A stretch of 64,000 nucleotides of DNA from Bactericera cockerelli (GCA_024516035.1 CM044967.1:11516092-11580091); one strand, 5' to 3'; shown: positions 32,761 through 44,179, counted from the first letter of the stretch. Program-made: numbers and translations. Notes: generated from the sequence alone by a model not told the origin.

Positions 32761-33729
32761 ACCTGGGTCATTTTCATTTATCTTGGGCAATTGGATTTTT
32801 TCAAGTCATGAACGTTACCTTTTTCCTAAACAATTTTTAGGCTCAGAAGACTAAGACAAATACCTTTGAGCAAAAGCTTTCATTTAGAGTATTTCTAGCA
32901 GCTACCTCCTCACACAAAATTACAAAAACTTAACGTACCAGGTAACGTTCACGACCACGGGTAACGTTCATGACGGTAACGTTCATGAGTAACACGCCAC
33001 TAAAACAATCTTTTCTCAATAAAAGAATATTCACTTTACAAAAAAAAATATTTGATTGGAAAGAGGACCTGCAGAAGAATTAAAGAAATACATTATATAT
33101 TAAAGAATCATTACAATTTATTTAAAAAACCGCGTAACGTTCTTGTCAAAAAAAATTAGACCCACCATTGTCCCTCACTGTACTCCATCCAACATCCAAC
33201 TGACAGGAAATTTCAAAACAAAAACAATGTCATCTGTAAGAAGCAAAATGGCGGCAGCTGCTAGCTTCTCATTCTAAGGGTTTTTCAAAATGGTTTACAT
33301 TTTTTTGGGGGTAACATTCATGACGGAGATTTTTTTTTCTTCGTAGGGACACAACTTTACACGTCTGTAGAATGAGGTGAACATTATTATTTTTATGAAA
33401 ACTAATGGTCACATCCTAAATAAACTGTATTTTTCTCATTTATATTGGATTTTGGTGAAAATAATGGGGAGAAATACATTTTTTTCTATCAGACACAGTA
33501 AAATCTTAGACTAAGGGACACCTAAAATATCATGAACGTTACTTACATAACTGGCAATTTTGAGTCTCCACATTAGTTTAAAAGACAATTTATTATTGTA
33601 ATTTATAAAAAAAATTGTTTCCTATGTGATCAAATAGATTTTAGTCATATATCCCTATTATTTTCACATTTATTAAAGGAGAAAGGTTGCGGACATGATA
33701 TGCCCAAGATAAATGAAAATGACCCACCT
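32761..33729. mobile_element. 961-bp non-autonomous DNA transposon with 25-bp perfect inverted ends
   Basis: The 25 bases at 32765-32789 (GGGTCATTTTCATTTATCTT plus five more) are exactly inverted at 33701-33725. ACCT flanks both sides (32761-32764 and 33726-33729). The interior repeats GTAACGTTCATGA in both orientations at about 32804, 32938, 32960, 32974, 33134, 33310 and 33530. No transposase is visible. Subterminal motif clusters of this kind often bind a transposase supplied in trans, which is inference here. Confidence 0.85.
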
Positions 33730-33794
33730 ACCTAATAAGTGTCTCTGTGTAGTGGTAATAAGTTAGTATTATCACACGGGATTTCATTTTATGT

Positions 33795-34045
33795 TTAACG
33801 TCATTTTCAACTGCATGGTCAATGGTCATATCACTACGGGGATTTTACCCATTCGCTAGAAACTCACTATCCAGGCTCTCAAATTACCCGCTACCAGCTT
33901 GAGTGGGGCTGGGAAGAGCCAGCATCACGAGGGTTAAAATTTTAATGGTCACCCATTCAAGTTCTAGCTTCGCTGGACGCCGCTTAACTTCAGTGACAGA
34001 ACGAGAACTGGTGTGTATTCAACGTTCCATTGACGCTGGCTAAAC
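33795..34045 (-). repeat. 5S rRNA-derived SINE, minus orientation
   Basis: The minus-strand reading starts AGCCAGCGTCAATGGAACGT, passes CTGAAGTTAAGCGGC and GAATGGGTGACC, and reaches a diverged central domain. It is nearly full length. Confidence 0.85.
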
Positions 34046-34344
34046 AAGTGTTTAGAGATACAAAATGCAATGAAGATTGTAAGGAGTTCTAACACTTGAT
34101 GAGAAACAACTAATCTCAATAACAAAGTGAACATCGCAATCCCAGATGATTTCGATTCAAAAGGTTGAGGTCAACGAATATTATGACAAATCATCCTCTG
34201 TAAAAAATGTTCCTTTCATTCAAAGATACCTTTCTTTCCAGAAAGAAACTCATTCTATTTTAATCTTTAATGCAGCATTAATTGAGTGGATGAACAGTAG
34301 ACAGGGTCTCGCTTGTCTTTGTTGTAGCCCTGTTTTATAATTCA

Positions 34345-35060
34345 GCCCTTACTTCCACTATAACCCACGTACTGGTTAAGTAAGTCGAACCTGGATGTAA
34401 TAAAACTGGATATAAAAGTAACCTGGATTTATAAGAGAAAATTTTCCAGATAAAATTTACTTCTCCATAAAGGAAAATAGGAAACTTAGGATATAAGAGA
34501 GAAAAATTTCTGGTCCCTTCAGTTTTCTTATTATCCCAATAAAATAAGGCAGCATTAGCTTAGGAGATGTTAAAACCATTATTGTATAAATAAAGAAAAT
34601 ATTTTCAATTCAATTCTTTCCAGGTTCGACTGTATTTTGTGAAGTGTCATCTATTATTTTATTTTATTTTTAAAGGGGGCTCATCTAAAAAGCTTTCTGG
34701 ATAAACCTTGTACAATGCAGCAGGATTGTATTATTCCTTCATAGTTTACACTCTGAGTATCAATGTAATAAAAATATAACTCTGAAATAAACTTTGATCT
34801 CCATAACCTCTCACCTTTGTCCAACGCGACGGTCGCTGGTCGATGTTATATAATTTCAGCTTAGCTGTAGGACATGCAGATCATGGAATTTGAATTCCAT
34901 TGTGCAATACTGGAATTAAGGTACATAGTATCTAATGGATATTCAATAAATACTTCATAGCAGGCGGACAAGAAAGAGATAGTTCAGTTAAATTCTTACC
35001 AGCATGGCTTTTTTTTCAATATTCATCTACCCTGGAACCACAAACTATTAAATAATAATA
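34345..35060. other. AT-rich DNA with a small repeat remnant
   Basis: GTCGAACCTGGATGTAATAA, GGATATAAGAG and TCTGGTCCCTTCAG at 34384-34530 resemble stretches at 3880-3970 and 23382-23510, so an old dispersed repeat is likely. No exon was seen. Confidence 0.45.
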
Positions 35061-35065
35061 AATAA

Positions 35066-35285
35066 ATGTGTTTTCTTTGTGTTGTTATATCAAAATTTTA
35101 GTGGGTACCGCAGAATTATATAACTTGTTTCCGCCACTGGTCAAAGCAGCAACTCAATTTTCCTCACGAGATATGAGAAGACTCCGAACATCCAAAGTAC
35201 AAAGCGGAAAAATTCCGAACTCGCTGGCATTCGAACTCAGGTCACCGTGCGTGTAAACCTACCCACTTGGCCACGGTCAATACTA
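35066..35285 (-). repeat. tRNA-derived SINE, family C
   Basis: The minus-strand reading includes CACGGTGACCTGAGTTCGAA, TACTTTGGATGTTCGGAGTC, CTCGTGAGGAAAATTGAG and GACCAGTGGCGG. The tail is CCACTAAAATTTTGATATAA. Confidence 0.8.
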
Positions 35286-35334
35286 CAATGTTGTTGTGGT
35301 TGTGTTAATACTACTATGTTGTTGCTGTTATTAT

Positions 35335-35592
35335 TGTTGTAGCAGCTTGGCTACAGCTGGAGGGGTGAGTGATGGTCTCCAGCCAACTTTATTTCAAAGT
35401 TGGCTCGTCCTGAACCACATATTTCTATGTGCGATCAACCATCATGAGGACTTGGACTTTTCTTTATAAGCCATTGAAACTGCAAGCTAGCCCCTGGCTT
35501 GTAAGGGTTGGCTAGTTTGGTCTCTATACATAGTCCTCTAGCAAAACAGGTCTTCTCCCTGTTTAACGTCCCCCAGCCAGACTAATTCTACA
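35335..35592 (-). repeat. family E long variant
   Basis: The minus-strand reading begins AGTCTGGCTGGGGGACGTTA and AACAGGGAGAAGACC, the head of family E. It has a longer, different body ending ATCACTCACCCCTCCAGCTG. The 60640-60840 copy shares both parts. Confidence 0.7.
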
Positions 35593-36734
35593 ATGTACCT
35601 CGGGGTAGATTTTTTTGTACCATGTTAATTTGTACATAATTATTTAGCCCAATAAATTTAATGAGACACTGTTTAGACTGCTAGCAAAAAGGGACTGAGG
35701 TGTTTGCCAGGATAGTTAGGTGACAAATAGAGACTCAAGTTTGAAAATGAAAAGAACAAAGCTTCAGGACAGTGTCGCCAGCCAACCTCCAACCATGAGG
35801 AATAAGTTAAACAATGCCAACCCTAATTAGGTTTTCGAAAAGTAAAATTGAAAAAAGAATGAGAAATATGGTTTAATCATTATTATTTTCTCTTATACAT
35901 CCAAGACTACCCTGTATATTAATAACTTGCATTATTCAAATTCAGGTATCTAGGTTCTAGCCTACATAGGCGAGAATCGTCCGTCAGTATGCCAATGCCC
36001 AGAGTAGCCAAACAAGACTGTGCGTTAGGTGTAGGACAACAAGATGTCTTGAGGGCTATGTGATTTACTCATGGAATTTCTGGGGTTCTTAAGAACGCAC
36101 AATCCTAATATAATAATATTATGCAGAATCATATGAACCTGAAGTTCATCGTTCATGCATAAGTTAAAAATTCTATCTCTCTCTGTATAAAAATATGGTT
36201 GTAAATGTAATTTTGTTTTAAATGTCATCATTTTAGATGATGCTGATTTTCAAATGATGTCATCATTGATGACATTTGTTGTTTTTCGCTGAAAAACTAT
36301 CCTACATTTTTTGACACGTTTCAAATATTCATTCAAATATTTCTGGCGTTCTGATGCCATAAATTCTAATTTTAAACAGGTGACTATTTCAGGGCTTATA
36401 CTGTTTCATGGCTTTATACTTGATTTCGTTGCCATGAAACTACAGTAACTGGTGGCAGACTTTAAACAGGGAGTGAATTAGTCAGGCTTAACCAACTTTG
36501 TTTTAGGGCTGACTGCTTGAGCAAATGAGCAGGTAATCAAATCGTTTTATGATGATAATAAAATACCTTGTTTACGTTAACTGGAAGAATAGGATTTTGA
36601 AGTCCTTTCAACCCAGCAGTGTTTTGGTGCACTATTAAATTCTCAGATGCGTAAACTCCATGAACTGGTTGGTGTCAAAACTCAGGAACCGTCACGTCAG
36701 CTGGAGTATTAAAGAAGCATTCTATCAACTCGAC

Positions 36735-36990
36735 CAGCCACGCATGTTTAGCCACGTGCAAACCCACTAGGCTTGCACGTACGGTGACCTGGGTTCGATC
36801 CTCTGCAGGGCAAGATTATTTCTGTACTTGGATGTTCGGAGTCCACTCATACCTCGTGAGGAAAAATCAGTAGCTAATTTAATGTGAGCAGCGAACAGTG
36901 GTGAAATTATGGGCAAAAATAAGATATTAAAGATACGGAAAAGCCCTATAATTCTGCGCTACCCCTAAAATTGTGATATAATAACATAAA
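36735..36990 (+). repeat. tRNA-derived SINE, family C
   Basis: GGTGACCTGGGTTCGATCCT, TGTACTTGGATGTTCGGAGT, CTCGTGAGGAAAAATCAG and CTGCGCTACCCCTAAAATTG follow the family order. Confidence 0.85.
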
Positions 36991-37276
36991 GAAATACATT
37001 TATTTCTTTTTATCAGATGGTCAAGACCACAAAGTTGGAAAAGGTGTGATCGTGATACAGATTAACAGCTGATACTTATTGAGCCACCATGACGATATGG
37101 CCAGTGACAAGTATTGATTACAGGAAAGTAACATACAGGCAATTATAAATTCTGAGTAAAGAAGTGAACTTGGTTTGAAGGTCGGAGATAATACGAGCGA
37201 GCGGAATACCTACGTAAGGTGAATGGCGAAATCCTGATAGTTTACGGTTTAAAGGGAGGTAGGAACGGGATGTTGG

Positions 37277-37278
<2 letters not shown>

Positions 37279-37318
<40 letters not shown>

Positions 37319-37460
37319 ATATTTGATCAAGTTTTATTTACAAATAACATAGAATATATATATAAATGGGAATTAAAATTAACAAAACAAAACTTGATCA
37401 AGGGCGGTGCTAATGCCAACGGCATTCTCTTCCGCACCACCCTTGATAATAAAAAAAAAG
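37279..37460 (-). repeat. LINE-type 3' end with 34-base poly-A (minus strand)
   Basis: On the minus strand a GGGTGGTGCGGAAGAGAATG segment and a GCC/GGC hairpin run through an AT-rich tail into poly-A, seen as poly-T at 37279-37314. The length of the pure run implies a young insertion. Confidence 0.65.
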
Positions 37461-37599
37461 GTCTTTATTGCCTTTAGCAGTAATTTTTGGTTATGATTTT
37501 TGCTAAGGCCAAAATTTCCTGACTCGAAGTCTACTGTGCGAAGCAGTGTCATCAATGATGACCCGGGTACAAATAAATTCTACCCTTAGGTAATACTTA

Positions 37600-37745
37600 A
37601 CCGTGGCCACCGCGACTTACACGCACGGTGACCTGAGTTCGAATGCCAGCGGTTTCGGAATTTTTCCGCTTTGTACTTTGGATGTTCGGAGTCTTCTCAT
37701 ATCTCGTGAGGAATTATTGTATCGATACTGCACACTGCACAAACA
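37600..37745 (+). repeat. tRNA-derived SINE, family C, truncated
   Basis: GCACGGTGACCTGAGTTCGA, TACTTTGGATGTTCGGAGTC and CATATCTCGTGAGGAA match 35066-35285. Confidence 0.75.
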
Positions 37746-37954
37746 GGACATCCCTATTATATGTATAAGTCCGTTTCCAAAAAATGTTCCTTTTATTTAC
37801 AATTGGTAGATGGGAACAATAAATAGGAATCTGACCGGGGCGGAGAACAATATTATTATAGCAGATTATTATTATCTGACCTATAGTTGTAGAGTTTTCA
37901 GTGAAAACCTTACAATAATTAATACCACGATCGGATGGCTGTGAAACAGTGAGG

Positions 37955-38085
37955 CCTGATTAGATTTATTGTGACCGGTTGATTCTATTTGGTTTAAAAG
38001 TGCTGATTTAACGGGGAGTTTAACACTCCATTCACTGGTAATCGTACCAGAGCTACCAATATGAAACGCCCCTCTCCCTAAATTT
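37955..38085 (-). repeat. SINE central domain, diverged
   Basis: The minus-strand reading GTAGCTCTGGTACGATTACC, AGTGAATGGAGTGTTAAACT and AACCAAATAGAATCAACCGG matches family A tails. Confidence 0.55.
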
Positions 38086-38169
38086 AAAGAAACTCTTGAA
38101 AAAAATATGTATACAATCCGCAAAATAATAAAGTACATCAAGCTAGCTACATCACTGCACCTCATGACT

Positions 38170-38240
38170 TATCATCACGTTGGGTGGAAGAGATTGCCAT
38201 AGGCAATAATACCGCCCTTCAGTTAGGACAATATGTGTGT
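38170..38240 (-). repeat. LINE-type 3' end with GCAAT stem-loop
   Basis: GTTGGGTGGAAGAGATTGCC and AGGCAATAATACCGCCCTTC match the 25990 and 41320 copies. Confidence 0.6.
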
Positions 38241-38280
38241 AAATATTCACATATATTTTTACTTTTTATTGTTTATATAT

Positions 38281-38455
38281 AATCTGGCTGGGGACTATAA
38301 ACAGGGAGTAGACCAGCATTGGCTTGGTTCTGGGGGCCCTTGTCAATTTATTAGCCTCCTTGTAAAGACAGTGGTAGAAGTGTTGAGTCATTCCTTCACT
38401 GTCTGGCTACCATCGTTCACGATAACGCCACCCTATGATGATGATTGTTTACTCG
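38281..38455 (+). repeat. family E retroposon
   Basis: It runs from TCTGGCTGGGGACTATAAAC to CACCCTATGATGATGATTG in the same order as 40559-40733. Confidence 0.8.
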
Positions 38456-38459
38456 TCTA

Positions 38460-39125
38460 TTGATTTCATTTTTGTCCATTTCTTTGTAATCATTTTTTTT
38501 TTTTTTTTTAATGATATAGGTATTTGTACTGTAAACATATCTGCATCACCTAATAAATAATTTAATAATAATATTCTATTTTGTATAGAATATTACCTAT
38601 AGCATTAGGTTAGTTGACTAATTGTGACAGGACAGGTAGGTATATTTCAACTCACACACAAGTCCAGCTTTTCTGAAAACTCCAAACTTTGGTTAAATGC
38701 CAGAGCTCCATAGCAACAAAAACATTTCAATAATTTACGGTGGAATTTTAAAATGAACTTTTCAAATCAGCACATCCAGAAACTTGACCGAACCGTGTCA
38801 CATTTGACACCACATAGTAACTTCCTATGTAATTCTGCGTTCATTTACACAAAGAGCAAAACAACTTGGCTCTGTTCGGCTCAGCTGAATGTAGGTGAAC
38901 CCAGCACAATCTAAGTTCACTTTGACCTACTCCAGCTGGAACTTTAACAAAATCCTTTCGCTACTCTAGGTTCTAGGAATTATCATTAAACAAATTCCAC
39001 CAAGTTTTATATACAAAAAAGTTTACTTCTGTTCTAGGAATTATTTTTAATATTAAACAAATTCTATCAAGTTTGATTAATACAATAAAGTTTATAGGTA
39101 CATTAAATACTCGTACATACAAATG
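38460..39125. other. AT-rich DNA, nothing recognised
   Basis: A short poly-T (38491-38509) is the only feature noticed. Confidence 0.5.
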
Positions 39126-39129
39126 GAAA

Positions 39130-39310
39130 TCATGCAAACAAAACTTGATCAATGGTGGTGCTAGTAGGCTTAGTACATAAGATCTCGCTCTGTCACTTAT
39201 ATGAGTGCTATTTCCGGTCCCTCTCAGGCTAGGTGAGATTAATTTGTGTAGCTGAATTGGGAGTTTCCAGTGAATAGAGGGTAAAACTCCCGTCGTGATT
39301 TCACAGAAAG
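39130..39310 (+). repeat. SINE central domain fused after a LINE-like tail
   Basis: CAAACAAAACTTGATCAATG (also near 37385) is followed by TCCCTCTCAGGCTAGGTGAG, GAGTTTCCAGTGAATAGAGG and ACTCCCGTCGTGAT, the central domain in its 5S-SINE form. Confidence 0.65.
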
Positions 39311-39343
39311 TAGTAATATTGACGCATATACCTATACTCAAAT

Positions 39344-39440
39344 AAATAAAGAGGTGCTTTGTTAAACTGTTGGCGTAATGAGACTACCTGTCTTGCGCTG
39401 ACAGTCTAAAAAAAGTAATACTTATACTTATACCTTTGTT
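39344..39440 (+). repeat. LINE 3' end
   Basis: AATAAATAAAGAGGTGCTTT and CTGTTGGCGTAATGAGACTA to a TACTTATACTTATAC tail are nearly identical to 61497-61590. Confidence 0.8.
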
Positions 39441-39564
39441 GTAATTTGGCCCCAATACACATTTGAAAACTTATGAACTACATGAGATGCAGGGGTCGAC
39501 GTCTACTCTTTCTGTTCTTATAAATCTTATTAAATCTGAAGAAAGAAAATAGACAACTAAAATA

Positions 39565-39730
39565 AGTTAGAAAATGAAATAATTGTTGAAAAATATCTGG
39601 ATACAGAGGAAATCGGTTTCAGTAAGGAGAGGAGGAATGAAGCGTTAAGTTAGAAAATGAAATAATTGTTGAAAAATATCTGGATACAGAGGAAATCGGT
39701 TTCAGTAAGGAGAGGAGGAAGGAAGCGTAA
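39565..39730. repeat. 83-bp tandem duplication
   Basis: AGTTAGAAAATGAAATAATT begins at 39565 and again at 39648. The two copies are nearly identical through GGAGAGGAGGAA. Confidence 0.9.
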
Positions 39731-39734
39731 GTGA

Positions 39735-40480
39735 GGCGAGAGGACTAGACGGAGGATTTCAAGAAAATGGAAATTCATATTATTAGAAAAAGTTTCATGC
39801 GGAAACATTCCCGAGTGATGTTCTCATAAGTAGATTTAAATTCAAATGACAAAACGAACAATCGGAATAATAAATTTTAAATTGGGTTTTCTATTGGAGC
39901 TTTTCTGATGCGAACAACGCGACAAATCATTTTGCAGATTTTTTTAACGGGGCTGGAGGGTATCATGCTTGGGGTGAAAAAGAAGCTACATTCCAATGAC
40001 TGGAAAATTGTAATGAAATTTTTTCAATATCTTGGAATTTAGAACAGTTTTCAAAAGTAACTTTCCACGCCTTGGCCACAACGGAGAGACATTGATGTAC
40101 TATTTTTTATATTATTAATTATTTATAATATGTTTAAAAAAAAACACTTCACTTACTTCTAACTAAAGCACTTTGTGAATCCATCAAATATTTATTATGG
40201 ACATGATGTCCTTGTGTTTAGCAATCAGCCTTATCCTGTAGATTGTGCAAAAGTGTGCTATTTATTTTCGATGAGGATGAATAGCAGGTCCGTTTAAAAA
40301 ACGGACGATTTAACACATCTTTATAATCATGCACTAATGTCCAATACCTCCATTTCTTGAGGTACAAAGCTCTTGCATAGTGTGCTGAGAACTATACTGA
40401 CAATATTTTCATTTGGTTCACTGACAGACCAGGTAAGTGACTAGAACTAGAAGGGTAAACTGTTGATATATTCCTAGTGT
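39735..40480. other. AT-rich DNA, nothing recognised
   Basis: No exon and no repeat partner was noticed. Confidence 0.5.
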
Positions 40481-40484
40481 AGCT

Positions 40485-40785
40485 TGATTAATAAGGTGGC
40501 GGACTTGCAACCTGGAGGTCGGTGGTTTGAGTCCCAAGTATGGCAAAAGTAAGGCTATAGTCTGGCTGGGGGACTATAAACAGGGAGTAGACCAGCATTG
40601 GCTTGGTTCTGGGGCCCCTTGTAAATTATTAGCCTCCTTATAAGACAGTGGTAGAAGTGCTGAGTCATTCCTCCAATTTCTGGCTACCATCGTTCATGAT
40701 GGCGCCACTCTATGATGATGATGAAGGCTATTTTGGGTATTTCTGATATTACTATTGTGATTAACACTAATATGAAATCTTTCAG
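40485..40785 (+). repeat. family D SINE split by a family E insertion
   Basis: The SINE head (GTAGCTTGATTAATAAGGTG, GGTGGTTTGAGTCCCAAG) is interrupted at 40559-40733 by a 175-bp family E element. The SINE tail then resumes (GGTATTTCTGATATTAC, GATTAACACTAATA). AAGGCTAT at 40551-40558 and 40734-40741 is the insertion's duplication. Confidence 0.85.
40559..40733 (+). mobile_element. family E retroposon with ATG-repeat tail
   Basis: It begins AGTCTGGCTGGGGGAC, contains TAAACAGGGAGTAGACCAGC, and ends CACTCTATGATGATGATG. An 8-bp duplication and a simple-repeat 3' tail indicate retroposition. The head is not tRNA- or 5S-like. Confidence 0.8.
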
Positions 40786-40919
40786 CCAGTGCATGTGAGG
40801 GGAACATCAAATAACTGCACGTGAATAAATCCATCACGGATCGTTGCAAATAATAATTAAAGGACTATAGTGCATGAAACCTGAGACCACTCATCTCGGA
40901 CTATCAGTGCATGTAATGA

Positions 40920-41114
40920 TTGCACTCTGCTGGAAGCGAAAGGTTCACTAGAGCTTTAAGTTCAATCAAGAGAGCGATAACAAGAGATACATCCGAGCTC
41001 ATTCCAGCATTGGGTGATGATCATATTGAGGATAGCTCTTATCATTCCAGCACTAAACAGAAACTATCGGGTGTTGATCATATTGAGGATAGCTCAACCC
41101 AAAGGTTAGAGTAG
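40920..41114 (+). CDS. weak candidate coding segment with internal duplication
   Basis: One frame is open for 64 codons with ordinary composition (RALSSIKRAITRDTSELI). A DHIEDSS-encoding block occurs twice about 63 bases apart. No clear splice sites and no known family were recognised. Confidence 0.15.
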   Translation: MHSAGSERFTRALSSIKRAITRDTSELIPALGDDHIEDSSYHSSTKQKLSGVDHIEDSSTQRLE

Positions 41115-41174
41115 GTAGGTATAATCTCTAAGCATTTCAAAAACTTGCTAGAGCTAGAGCTTATTTTTAATTTT

Positions 41175-41375
41175 ATTATTATTATTTTACACTTTATTAA
41201 TATGGACATTGGACATATACACATCACAGATAATTACAAATTTATATACAATATAAGGAGAAGTAAAAAGAGAAAAAAAAATTAAGAAAAAATAAACAAA
41301 CATATACATAATATATGTCCTAACTAAGGGCGGGGTTATTGCCTTTGGCAATCTCTTCCACCTAACCCTTATAGA
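41175..41375 (-). repeat. LINE-type 3' end, best copy of the GCAAT stem-loop family
   Basis: On the minus strand AAGGGTTAGGTGGAAGAGAT, the GCCAAAGGCAAT hairpin, CCCCGCCCTTAGTTAGGACA, an AT-rich stretch and finally AATAAAGTG give the order of a retrotransposon 3' end with its polyadenylation signal. Confidence 0.65.
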
Positions 41376-41804
41376 AAGGGGGGGGACCCAACCGAAAATT
41401 ACGAAGGATTTCAAGATGGCAGCTGGACAATCTTCAACTGCAAATGGAACATTAGTGACCTCTGAATGGAAATCCAGCGTCATGATGACTGGTGCTATGC
41501 AGGTTGTTAAAAAAAATTACAAGACTGTTGACAGTGAAAATTACGAAGGAATACCCAATAAACTCAATGATACTAAGGGTATTTGGTTATCTCTATACTA
41601 TGGTAGCTAATCTCTTTACCCGCATTGAATTCACAATAATGTGACAAATCCGCACTAGGCTATAAAGTGGTTAAAGTGTATAGTTGTATACCCTAATGTA
41701 GGTAACTTATCTGGGAAGGTACAATGTCATGAAGTTTACATTTAGGATTTTCAGGTGATAATGTTAATGAAAAGTCCCTTTATCGTCAACCTTCATATCT
41801 TTCT

Positions 41805-41807
<3 letters not shown>

Positions 41808-41844
<37 letters not shown>

Positions 41845-41853
41845 CTCTCTCTC

Positions 41854-41886
<33 letters not shown>

Positions 41887-41893
41887 TTCTCTA
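41808..41893 (+). repeat. TC microsatellite
   Basis: Long CTCTCT runs with minor interruptions. Confidence 0.9.
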
Positions 41894-42388
41894 CTCAATT
41901 TATATAATTGAGTAGATACAAAGTATTAGGCTTTGAATGTCGTCATTTAGTCAGGTATTAGTAATTCATTAGCAGATCATGGCTTCTCCAAAAAGTGGGT
42001 AAAAAGTTGATGCTTGCACACTTACACAGTTCAGGAAATAGAAAAGCTAATGAGGGAGGCAGCACGTTTTCGGGTAATAGTAAAACAACTTAAATAATTT
42101 ATAATGATGCTCGAACTTTCAGTCGCTTTTATCCAAAACATTTTAGAGACACTTTTTACCTACGAAGGGATTTTCAAATTCAAGAGAAACTTATTTCAGC
42201 TGAGATGAGTTGAACCCGTGATATTTACGCTTTCCCCACGCTTCCGACACGTGACAAAATAAAAGGAAAGAAAAAAATTGTTCAGAGTGGGTTTTTGCTT
42301 GAGCTGGCTGCAAACTAATCCAGTTGTGTGTAAGTAACCCAGCTTTTCTTTTTCACATTAAAAGACACATTTTATAAGGAAAAATTCA

Positions 42389-42504
42389 GGGTGGAATTAA
42401 GAGACGTTTTTGTTAGTCTACATTTTGAGTATTTTTTTTTAACGTGGAAAGGTAAAAGTTCTGACTCAAACTTGTGGTCCCGATTTTTTCTATATTTTTC
42501 GCCC
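42389..42504. mobile_element. Harbinger-like short transposon, variant
   Basis: Left GGGTGGAATTAAGAGACGTT and right TTTTTCGCCC are inverted ends of the 19579 family. The interior differs. The flanks are TCA and TGA, so a direct duplication is not shown. Confidence 0.55.
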
Positions 42505-42734
42505 TGAATGATTCGTATGGATGGATGGGGACCAAAAATAAAAGGGGGCCCAAAAATTATGGAAAATCACCCAAAACATTTTCTATGCTTCATAAGTTTA
42601 AAGTTACTTGATAAGATAGATGTAGGACAGTAGGATGAAAAGTTACTATTGGTAGAATAAAAAATAGCTGGCCCTGTACCCTTGTTTTGTGGCCAGAGGG
42701 CCCGAAAATGGAGTTTATCTGAAAGTAGTCACCA

Positions 42735-42935
42735 TGGAATGTCTAGCGCGCTAGACATTGCACGTATGGCGATCTAGGTTCGATCCCCAGCGGAGCATGA
42801 ATTCTGTACTTGGATGTTCGGGGTACAATCATACTTCGAAAGGAAAAATGAGTTGTTGCTTAGATGTTGAAGCATTCAAGGAAAAGGAAAAATTCCACTA
42901 AAATTGTGATATAATAATACAAAGAAACACATCTT
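42735..42935 (+). repeat. tRNA-derived SINE, family C
   Basis: GCGCGCTAGACATTGCACGT, GGTTCGATCCCCAGCG and TGTACTTGGATGTTCGGGGT match the 3293 copy. The tail is shortened. Confidence 0.8.
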
Positions 42936-43104
42936 TTTTATTTGTTTTTTTTTTTATCTGAAAGGAGCTTACTGAAATATTTTCTTGATAGCTAGTAATC
43001 CCGCCATCTGCCTCATTTCCGCATCACCTATTTATACCCATCCTCAAGTTAGTAATACCTAGGTACTTGAATGATAAGAGAATATTTTAACAAAATTCTG
43101 GCCA

Positions 43105-43320
43105 ATTTTTTTTTTTTTTTTTTTCATTTGGGTAGGTATATCGTCACTTTGAAATACATGGTCATATTACGACGGGGGTTTGACCCTCCATTTCCTGGAA
43201 ACTCGCAAACCATCTACTCAAATTAACATTACCCAGCCTGAGTGGAGCCGGAAATAGGGTTTGAATTTGAATGGTCACCCATCCAAGTTATAACTTGGCG
43301 TACACAACTTCTGGATTTAG
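43105..43320 (-). repeat. 5S rRNA-derived SINE, minus orientation
   Basis: The minus-strand reading retains CTTGGATGGGTGACC, the central domain (CAGGCTGGGTAATGTTAAT, AGGGTCAAACCCCCGTCG) and a poly-A, seen as poly-T at 43109-43124. The start of the 5S head is lost. Confidence 0.75.
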
Positions 43321-43350
43321 AGCGAAGAAAACAAAATAAATAGATCACGG

Positions 43351-43558
43351 ATGTTCGCGATTTTATCACAAAGACTCATGAATTATGATAATAATCTTGA
43401 ATCCTCAAGTCAGGAATTGGCAAGTCGTGACTTGCAAACCATGTCGACGAAGATTATCTCCGGAGTTTTCTTGGAACGAGACAGAGAGGAGCCCTCTCTG
43501 GTGACGTCATGTCTATTCAGCCGTCAGCAGAAGATCATCTACAATGATCTCATTGTAA
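43351..43558 (+). CDS. candidate coding exon with strong donor, unidentified
   Basis: The segment is GC-richer than its flanks and open from an ATG. It includes STKIISGVFLERDREEPS and LFSRQQKIIYNDLI, then meets a good donor (ATT followed by GTAAGAA). The open frame beyond the donor turns AT-rich, as expected for an intron. I recognise no family, and no acceptor was defined. It may be a first exon or a chance open frame. Confidence 0.28.
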
Positions 43559-43984
43559 GAAATAAATTATCCTTCCTTTATTATTTTTCAAAAGTCGTGA
43601 AGATTCACTTGTTTCTTCCGTATGTACAGCGGAAAAACTCAAAGTAAGTATAGCGATTATCTACTATCAGTTGACTCACGCACTTTGAAAAGAGATATCT
43701 GATTATTATTGATGATAATCATTACTATTATTATTCTTATGAGAGAAAAGACTTATAAATATAACAAAATGTAGGCAATAATTAATAGCATCGTGAATGA
43801 AATCATGATGAAAATAATAAGTTCAATTCACAAGGTAAAAACCCGTTGACATACAAAGCACCTACCATAGAAGGTAAGTAAGCAACATTGTTTCAACACT
43901 GGACTTCCTTTGGTTTATAATTTCTTCATTTCCCGGACTGTGAAGAAGTAAGTATAGACTATGCCTTGTACTGACCGCCCGTAA

Positions 43985-44110
43985 CCGAACTCAGTAGCAC
44001 AGGACTTGTAACTTTTAGGTCCGTGGTTCGAGTCCCACGGATTGGGAATTATGGTAAGAAAGATTGAAGTGTGACATCACTCTTAGCATTGTTACTGAAA
44101 CCCGACAGTA
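43985..44110 (+). repeat. tRNA-derived SINE, family D
   Basis: CTCAGTAGCACAGGACTTGT, GGTTCGAGTCCCACGG and TGTGACATCACTCTTAGC follow the family order. Confidence 0.65.
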
Positions 44111-44179
44111 ATAATAATAATAATAATATAATTAATATCGCCTTATTTATACTGCCCGATTACGACTATTAAGTCCCAT

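Noticed and set aside
32543..32854. 103-codon plus-strand open frame
   Set aside because: It crosses the left border of the 32765 transposon, so its second half is transposon end. There is no start or splice context and no recognised motif.
41416..41610. 64-codon open frame with a good start context (MAAGQSSTANGTLV)
   Set aside because: It directly follows a LINE tail, has no convincing donor and no partner exon. It is kept only as a remote possibility.
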